From positions 1-8,630 of the forward strand of contig CAJUFL010000091.1 in assembly GCA_910585605.1 (NCBI GenBank): a DNA stretch of 8,630 nucleotides, given 5' to 3'. The notes under the pieces are model-generated. The model had not been told where the DNA came from and made no database searches. It saw nothing but the letters and a program-made list of their open reading frames with translations. The translations under genes were made by a program, and so were the position numbers. Source of the stretch: an uncultured Lachnospiraceae bacterium. Its GTDB lineage: Bacteria; Bacillota; Clostridia; Lachnospirales; Lachnospiraceae. Shown in pieces: positions 4,779 through 8,630 of the stretch (position 1 is its first letter; each line of letters begins with the position of its first letter).

Positions 4779-6932
4779 ATGAAAGACAAGATTTTTGGTG
4801 TACTTCAAAGAGTTGGAAGATCATTTATGCTTCCAATTGCTATCCTTCCGGTAGCAGGACTTCTACTGGGATTTGGAGGGTCTTTTACAAATGAGACCAT
4901 GCTTGCAACTTATGGATTGACAGATATTATGGGACCGGGAACGATATTAAATGCTATTTTCCTCGTTATGAGTGATGCCGGTAATATCGTATTTGCAAAC
5001 CTGCCGATTATTTTTGCAATGGGTGTTGCCATCGGCATGGCAAAGAAAGAAAAGGAGGTAGCAGCACTGGCTGCCGCTATCGCATTTTTTATTATGCATG
5101 CATCGATTGGTGCCATGATCAACATCAATGGTGGGGCAGAACAGATGTTAAATGGTGCTACGGCTTCCGTATGTGGGATTACCTCCCTGCAAATGGGTGT
5201 GTTTGGAGGTATTATTGTGGGGCTTGGAGTAGCAGCACTGCACAATAAGTTTTACAAGATTGAACTGCCGCAGGTATTATCATTCTTTGGAGGTACCAGA
5301 TTTGTTCCGATTATTTCATCACTTGTATATGTAGTTGTCGGTATTGTAATGTTCTTTATCTGGCCGGTAATCCAGAATGGTATTTATGCAGTAGGTGATG
5401 TAGTGTTAAATTCAGGATATGCGGGAACCTGGATTTATGGACTGATGGAACGACTGTTGATTCCGTTTGGTCTTCACCATGTATTCTATCTTCCTTTCTG
5501 GCAGACGGGCGTAGGAGGTACATTAGAGGTTGGAGGACAGTTGATCGAGGGAGCACAGAATATTTTCTTTGCACAGCTGGCAGATCCGACAGTAGAAAAA
5601 TTTGCAGTATCTGCAACGAGATTTATGTCAGGAAAGTTCCCGTTAATGATCTTTGGTCTTCCGGGTGCAGCACTTGCAATGTATAAGACTGCAAAACCGG
5701 AGAAGAAAAAAGAAGTGGGAGGTCTGTTATTATCTGCTGCTTTAACTTCCATGCTGACAGGTATTACGGAGCCGCTTGAGTTTACATTTTTATTTGTGGC
5801 ACCACTGTTATATGGAATTCACTGTGTATTCGCCGGACTTGCATATATGTTTATGCATGTCTTTGAGGTGGCAGTCGGGATGACTTTCTCTGGTGGCTTG
5901 ATTGATATGTTTTTGTTTGGTATACTGCAAGGGAATGCAAAAACAAACTGGATTTGGATTGTCATTGTAGGAATTTTTTATTTCATTGTTTACTACCTGC
6001 TATTCAGCTTTTTGATCAAGAAACTGAATCTGAAAACACCGGGTCGTGGAGAAGAGGATGAAGAGGTAAAATTATACCGGAGAAGCGATGTGGATGCAAA
6101 GAAAAACGGAGCAGTGGCAGAGGAAGGAGCCGTTAGCGGAGAAGATGCTTTATCAAAGTCTATCTGTCAGGGACTGGGAGGTAAAAAGAATATTTCCGAT
6201 GTGGACTGTTGTGCTACAAGGCTTCGCTGTACCGTTTATAAAACAGAGCTGGTAAATGATGCAACATTGAAGGCGACAGGTGCGTCAGGAGTTGTACACA
6301 AAGGAAATGGTGTCCAGATCATTTATGGTCCTCGTGTGACGGTTGTGAAATCCAATCTGGAAGACTATTTGGAGACTGCCCCGGATGAAGAGTATATTGC
6401 TGATGTGGTTGAGAGTGGGAAGACAGAAAACGATGGGAAAAAAGAACAGACAGCCGGTGGCGAAGTTGAAAAAACAGTGATCATTTCCAGTCCGATTACC
6501 GGTAAGGCAGGAGAACTTGCTTCTACGCCGGATGAGGTATTTTCAAATAAAATGTTAGGTGACGGTGCAGTCGTAACGCCAGAAGAGGAGTTTGTAAGGG
6601 CACCGGAAGACGGAGAAGTGGCTTTTGTATTTGATACCAAGCATGCAGTGGGATTCTTGACAGATACAGGTATCAGTCTTTTAATTCATGTAGGAATTGA
6701 TACGGTCAAATTAGAGGGACAGGGGTTTGAAACGCTGGTAGAAACAGGTCAGAAAGTGAAAAAAGGTGACCCGCTGTTAAAGTTGGATTTGGATTATCTG
6801 AAGGCAAACGCACCTTCTATCATATCACCGGTAATCTGTTCCGAGATGGAGGATAATCAGAAAATCCGTCTGTTAAAGCAGGGGGATATCAAAGCTGGTG
6901 ATGAATTGTTTGCAGTAGATTTTTATAAGTAG
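4779..6932 (+). CDS. ptsG: Glucose-type PTS permease, fused EIICBA
   Basis: A 717-residue inner-membrane permease that imports and phosphorylates a sugar, very likely glucose, with phosphate from HPr. IIC spans about residues 1-420, with many membrane segments and the signatures FGLHHVFYLPFW, GITEPLEFTFLF and GMTFSGGLID. A charged linker leads to IIB (about 455-530), where Cys478 in DVDCCATRLR is the expected phospho-acceptor. IIA occupies about 565-717, with His622 in TKHAVGF and the phosphorylated His637 in LLIHVGIDTVKLEG. This order and length match PtsG of Bacillus; a glucosamine or N-acetylglucosamine preference cannot be excluded. I chose ATG 4779 because AAGGAG (4764-4769) is 9 bases upstream and MKDKIFGVLQR is the usual family start; ATG 4770 directly abuts that site. 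Expression is controlled by the RAT/terminator leader and the downstream antiterminator. Two extra cysteines (477 and 484) flank the phospho-Cys, where relatives usually have Ala and Val. Confidence 0.93.
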   Translation: MKDKIFGVLQRVGRSFMLPIAILPVAGLLLGFGGSFTNETMLATYGLTDIMGPGTILNAIFLVMSDAGNIVFANLPIIFAMGVAIGMAKKEKEVAALAAAIAFFIMHASIGAMININGGAEQMLNGATASVCGITSLQMGVFGGIIVGLGVAALHNKFYKIELPQVLSFFGGTRFVPIISSLVYVVVGIVMFFIWPVIQNGIYAVGDVVLNSGYAGTWIYGLMERLLIPFGLHHVFYLPFWQTGVGGTLEVGGQLIEGAQNIFFAQLADPTVEKFAVSATRFMSGKFPLMIFGLPGAALAMYKTAKPEKKKEVGGLLLSAALTSMLTGITEPLEFTFLFVAPLLYGIHCVFAGLAYMFMHVFEVAVGMTFSGGLIDMFLFGILQGNAKTNWIWIVIVGIFYFIVYYLLFSFLIKKLNLKTPGRGEEDEEVKLYRRSDVDAKKNGAVAEEGAVSGEDALSKSICQGLGGKKNISDVDCCATRLRCTVYKTELVNDATLKATGASGVVHKGNGVQIIYGPRVTVVKSNLEDYLETAPDEEYIADVVESGKTENDGKKEQTAGGEVEKTVIISSPITGKAGELASTPDEVFSNKMLGDGAVVTPEEEFVRAPEDGEVAFVFDTKHAVGFLTDTGISLLIHVGIDTVKLEGQGFETLVETGQKVKKGDPLLKLDLDYLKANAPSIISPVICSEMEDNQKIRLLKQGDIKAGDELFAVDFYK

Positions 6933-6950
6933 GAAGAAGTGTCAGGATAG

Positions 6951-6980
6951 TTTTGGCAGATTCCGGGAATTCTGCCAGAA
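6951..6980 (+). promoter_or_regulatory. Intercistronic hairpin between permease and antiterminator genes
   Basis: TTTTGGCAGA (6951-6960) pairs along its full length with TCTGCCAGAA (6971-6980), one pair being G-U; the 10-base loop TTCCGGGAAT can add a few pairs. No T tract follows, so it is not a standard terminator. It could stabilise the 3' end of the permease mRNA or mark a processing site that sets a lower level for the antiterminator. Confidence 0.55.
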
Positions 6981-7038
6981 ATATCCGGCTGAAAAATTCC
7001 AGCATATCATTAGAATAGGGGAAAATGAGGGGATAAGG

Positions 7039-7881
7039 ATGTATCGGATTGAGAAAGTGCTGAATCATAATACGGTGATAGCGATTTTTACGGAAAATAA
7101 TCAGGAATATCTGATTATGGGAAAAGGTATCGGTTTTGGCAGGAAAGTGAATGAGCGGATAGAAGCCAGACCAGAAGATACGATATATTCGTTACAGGAG
7201 TCCACGGAAAGAGGGGATACCCGTACGCTTGCCAAGTCCATATCACCGGTCTGTTTGGAAATAGCGGATGAAGTGTTAAAAAATGCTGAGAAAACCTTTG
7301 GAAAGATTGACCGGCGTATGCTGTTTCCGATGGCAGACCATATTGAATATGCGGTGAAACGGATCAGAAATCATGAGCAGATCAGCAATCCGTTGACAGA
7401 AGATATCCGTGTTTTGTTTCATGCAGAATATAAGACAGCACAATGTATTGAAGGTATATTAAAAGAAAGACTGGATATTCAGATCGATGATGATGAAATC
7501 GGTTATATTGCACTTCATATTCATTCTGCCATTGATGATGAGAGAGTATCCCAGGCTATGCAGATGGCGCAGGCAGTCAGGAAATGTGTGTCTATGGTAG
7601 AAAAAGAAATAGGAAAGCCAATTGATATTTTATCCTTATCCTATAACCGTTTGATGAATCATATTCGTTATATGGTGGCACGTGCCTTGAAGGGTGAACA
7701 GCTTAAAGTAAGCATGAATGATTATATGGAATTAAAGTTTCCCCAATCTTTTCAGATTGCCCAGACGGTCTGTGATCTGGTTAGTCATGATTTGCGGTGT
7801 CCGTTAAGCGAAGAGGAAATCGGATATCTGGCAATGCATATAGAAAGGGTGACCAGTGCAGAAACAGAAGAAGATTCATGA
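7039..7881 (+). CDS. BglG/LicT/GlcT-family transcription antiterminator
   Basis: A 280-residue cytosolic RNA-binding regulator. Residues 1-56 form the CAT RNA-binding domain (MYRIEKVLNHNTVIA, then GKGIGFGRK). Two PTS regulation domains follow, about 65-170 and 171-278. All four regulatory histidines are present: His101 (ADHIEYA) and His160 (IALHIHSA) in PRD1, His208 (LMNHIRYM) and His267 (LAMHIER) in PRD2. In this family phosphorylation by the cognate EII inactivates the protein, and sugar transport drains that phosphate so the dimer binds RAT. The RAT/terminator at 4594-4675 is the only matching target in the window, so GlcT-like control of the glucose permease is the natural reading. The gene lies 106 bases after the permease with no terminator between and is thus probably co-transcribed, unlike Bacillus subtilis where glcT precedes ptsG. 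A GAGGGG site lies six bases before the ATG. A TAGAAT (7011-7016) without a -35 could give weak basal transcription. Confidence 0.92.
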   Translation: MYRIEKVLNHNTVIAIFTENNQEYLIMGKGIGFGRKVNERIEARPEDTIYSLQESTERGDTRTLAKSISPVCLEIADEVLKNAEKTFGKIDRRMLFPMADHIEYAVKRIRNHEQISNPLTEDIRVLFHAEYKTAQCIEGILKERLDIQIDDDEIGYIALHIHSAIDDERVSQAMQMAQAVRKCVSMVEKEIGKPIDILSLSYNRLMNHIRYMVARALKGEQLKVSMNDYMELKFPQSFQIAQTVCDLVSHDLRCPLSEEEIGYLAMHIERVTSAETEEDS

Positions 7882-7906
7882 AAGCTTCATATTTTAAAAA
7901 TGCGGA

Positions 7907-7935
7907 TTGACTTTAATCATATTTTGTGATATTTT
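7907..7935 (+). promoter_or_regulatory. Promoter of the cation-exchanger leader
   Basis: TTGACT (7907-7912), a 17-base spacer and TATTTT (7930-7935), the latter preceded by TG at 7927-7928 as an extended -10. Transcription would start near 7941-7942, exactly where the first riboswitch helix begins, which supports both calls. Confidence 0.65.
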
Positions 7936-7938
7936 GGC

Positions 7939-8044
7939 TGTAGTATTAGGGAGTAGTTCACATTCATAGGGAATGTTATGCATAACGTCATCACGCTGGA
8001 AAGGCCGGGATGCATACTGAGATAAGAACGAGACTTTTACTGTG
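7939..8044 (+). ncRNA. yybP-ykoY family (Mn2+-sensing) riboswitch
   Basis: The leader has the family's conserved loops in order: AGGGAGTAG (7948-7956, L1), AACGTCATCAC (7984-7994, L3), and CGAGAC (8029-8034) at the 3' side. The helices can be drawn: ACATTC/GAATGT (7960-7965/7971-7976), a perfect 7-bp TATGCAT/ATGCATA (7977-7983/8010-8016), and CTGG/CCGG (7996-7999/8005-8008). The closing P1 pairs about 7939-7949 with 8034-8044 but contains two U-U mismatches. The P1 3' strand is shared with the left arm of the following terminator, so metal binding that stabilises P1 should prevent termination. This family senses Mn2+ and often controls cation exporters, in keeping with the exchanger gene downstream. 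The call rests on remembered consensus, not a covariance-model score. Confidence 0.75.
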
Positions 8045-8075
8045 TATTTTTTGCGCAGTAAAGGTCTCGTTTTTT
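8027..8075 (+). terminator. Riboswitch-controlled intrinsic terminator
   Basis: CGAGACTTTTACTG (8029-8042) pairs with CAGTAAAGGTCTCG (8056-8069) with a single G-U, extended by AA/TT to 16 bp, around a 13-base loop, and is followed by six T (8070-8075). It lies about 70 bases upstream of the exchanger start and shares its left arm with the riboswitch P1 helix, so it is conditional rather than a gene end. Confidence 0.9.
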
Positions 8076-8144
8076 GTGTTGTGTATAACCAAAATGCTTT
8101 ATCCTGTCAGAATATGAATTGTCCGGAAAAGGAGGATCTATATT

Positions 8145-8579
8145 ATGGAAATTTTATTACAGTTTTTATTTCTTGTCTTAGGTTTTGTAATGCTGGTGAA
8201 AGGAGCTGACTGGTTTGTGGATGGTGCAGCAGGTATTGCAGACAGATTCGGTATCCCGCAGCTGGTGATCGGGCTTACTATTGTTGCCATGGGAACCAGT
8301 GCCCCGGAAGCAGCAGTCAGCATTACAGCTGCATTAAAAGGGAATGCAGCGATTACGGTCGGTAATGTGGTGGGAAGCAATATTTTAAACATTCTGATTA
8401 TACTTGGGGTGACATCGGTGATCGTAACGGTGGCGGTGGCAAAATCGACAATACGATATGAGATACCCTATATGCTGTTCATTACAATATTGCTAATGAT
8501 ATTCGGATATACAGGAGGAAATATTTCTCTGATAGAAGGTGTCTGCTTGTGGCTTGCATTTATCGGTTATCTTACTTAG
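8145..8579 (+). CDS. Truncated CaCA-family Na+/Ca2+-type exchanger (N-terminal half)
   Basis: A 144-residue membrane protein matching the first half of YrbG-like calcium/sodium antiporters, which are usually a little over 300 residues. The alpha-1 repeat is complete: GTSAPEAAVS (Glu55, ion-binding) then GNVVGSNILN (Asn74, Asn79). The second, antiparallel alpha repeat that completes the transport site is missing, because a TAG ends the frame after GYLT. About four or five hydrophobic segments remain, and such a half-protein should not transport alone unless halves assemble. ATG 8145 has AAGGAGG nine bases upstream, and the riboswitch, terminator and promoter in front are intact. No other frame after 8579 continues the exchanger recognisably in the 51 bases left, so a break by insertion or rearrangement is more likely than a point mutation. 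The intact gene would move Ca2+ or, given the riboswitch, perhaps Mn2+ outward. Confidence 0.8.
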   Translation: MEILLQFLFLVLGFVMLVKGADWFVDGAAGIADRFGIPQLVIGLTIVAMGTSAPEAAVSITAALKGNAAITVGNVVGSNILNILIILGVTSVIVTVAVAKSTIRYEIPYMLFITILLMIFGYTGGNISLIEGVCLWLAFIGYLT

Positions 8580-8630
8580 TGTCTGCTGATTAGGTTGCAA
8601 ACACTTGATTTTACTGACTTTTGCCCCGTT
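8572..8630. other. Possible left end of an insertion interrupting the exchanger gene
   Basis: From about 8572 the reading frame loses its membrane-protein character, and GTGTCTGCTGATTAGG and the bases after it have no exchanger-like translation in any plus frame. On the minus strand one frame from 8630 reads open to a TAA close to the junction, which could be the end of an element gene, but 50 bases are too few to judge. I do not recognise the terminal sequence as a specific IS family. Confidence 0.35.

Noticed and set aside
7878..7900. ATGAA-AGC-TTCAT palindrome as terminator of the antiterminator gene
   Set aside because: Five AT-rich pairs with a 3-base loop and a broken T tract; thermodynamically weak.
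8138..8392. Minus-strand 84-codon frame antisense to the exchanger
   Set aside because: It covers the conserved alpha-1 repeat of the plus-strand gene, a typical shadow of Ala/Gly/Val-rich membrane coding sequence.
1..8630. CRISPR arrays, tRNA or rRNA genes, defence or biosynthetic clusters
   Set aside because: No direct repeat arrays, no tRNA cloverleaf or rRNA sequence, and no nuclease, toxin-antitoxin or synthase motifs were seen.

Overview
The window looks like a chromosomal segment of a spore-forming, low-to-moderate GC Firmicute, most likely a Lachnospiraceae-type Clostridium relative. Supporting signs are strong AGGAGG ribosome binding sites, Csp-like cytosolic subtilase architecture, a very Cys/Gly-rich small protein of the kind seen in spore formers, a PtsG-type glucose permease regulated by a BglG/LicT/GlcT antiterminator, and intrinsic terminators with T tracts. 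The organism call is inference from gene content and style, not from a marker gene.

Layout. (1) Minus strand, about 15-380: a small Cys/Gly-rich protein built from a duplicated module, with its own terminator and a promoter-like element resembling mother-cell sporulation sigma sites. (2) Plus strand, 471-2532: a three-S1-domain RNA-binding protein followed with essentially no gap by a secreted FN3-NlpC/P60-type cysteine peptidase, so probably one operon. (3) 2658-4541: a subtilisin-family (S8) protease with an intact Asp/His/Ser triad and no signal peptide, resembling the Csp germination proteases. Its start is preceded by a perfect 14-bp stem whose loop is exactly a -10 hexamer, so promoter, possible terminator and ribosome binding site are superimposed. 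(4) 4549-7881: a sugar PTS operon. A sigma-A-type promoter, an RNA antiterminator (RAT) and an overlapping terminator precede a fused IICBA glucose-type permease, which is followed by the PRD-containing antiterminator gene. The antiterminator therefore sits inside the operon it is expected to switch on. (5) 7907-8579: a promoter, a leader I read as a yybP-ykoY (Mn2+) riboswitch with an overlapping terminator, and the first half of a CaCA-family Na+/Ca2+-type exchanger. That gene stops after the first alpha repeat, and the last ~50 bases no longer look like the exchanger, suggesting disruption by an insertion whose bulk lies outside the window.

The genes are mostly recognisable families. The window's interest lies in its compact RNA- and promoter-level control: two leader-RNA attenuators of different classes, a promoter embedded in a hairpin loop, and overlapping face-to-face promoter elements at about 350. 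I do not see a new multi-gene defence or biosynthetic system.
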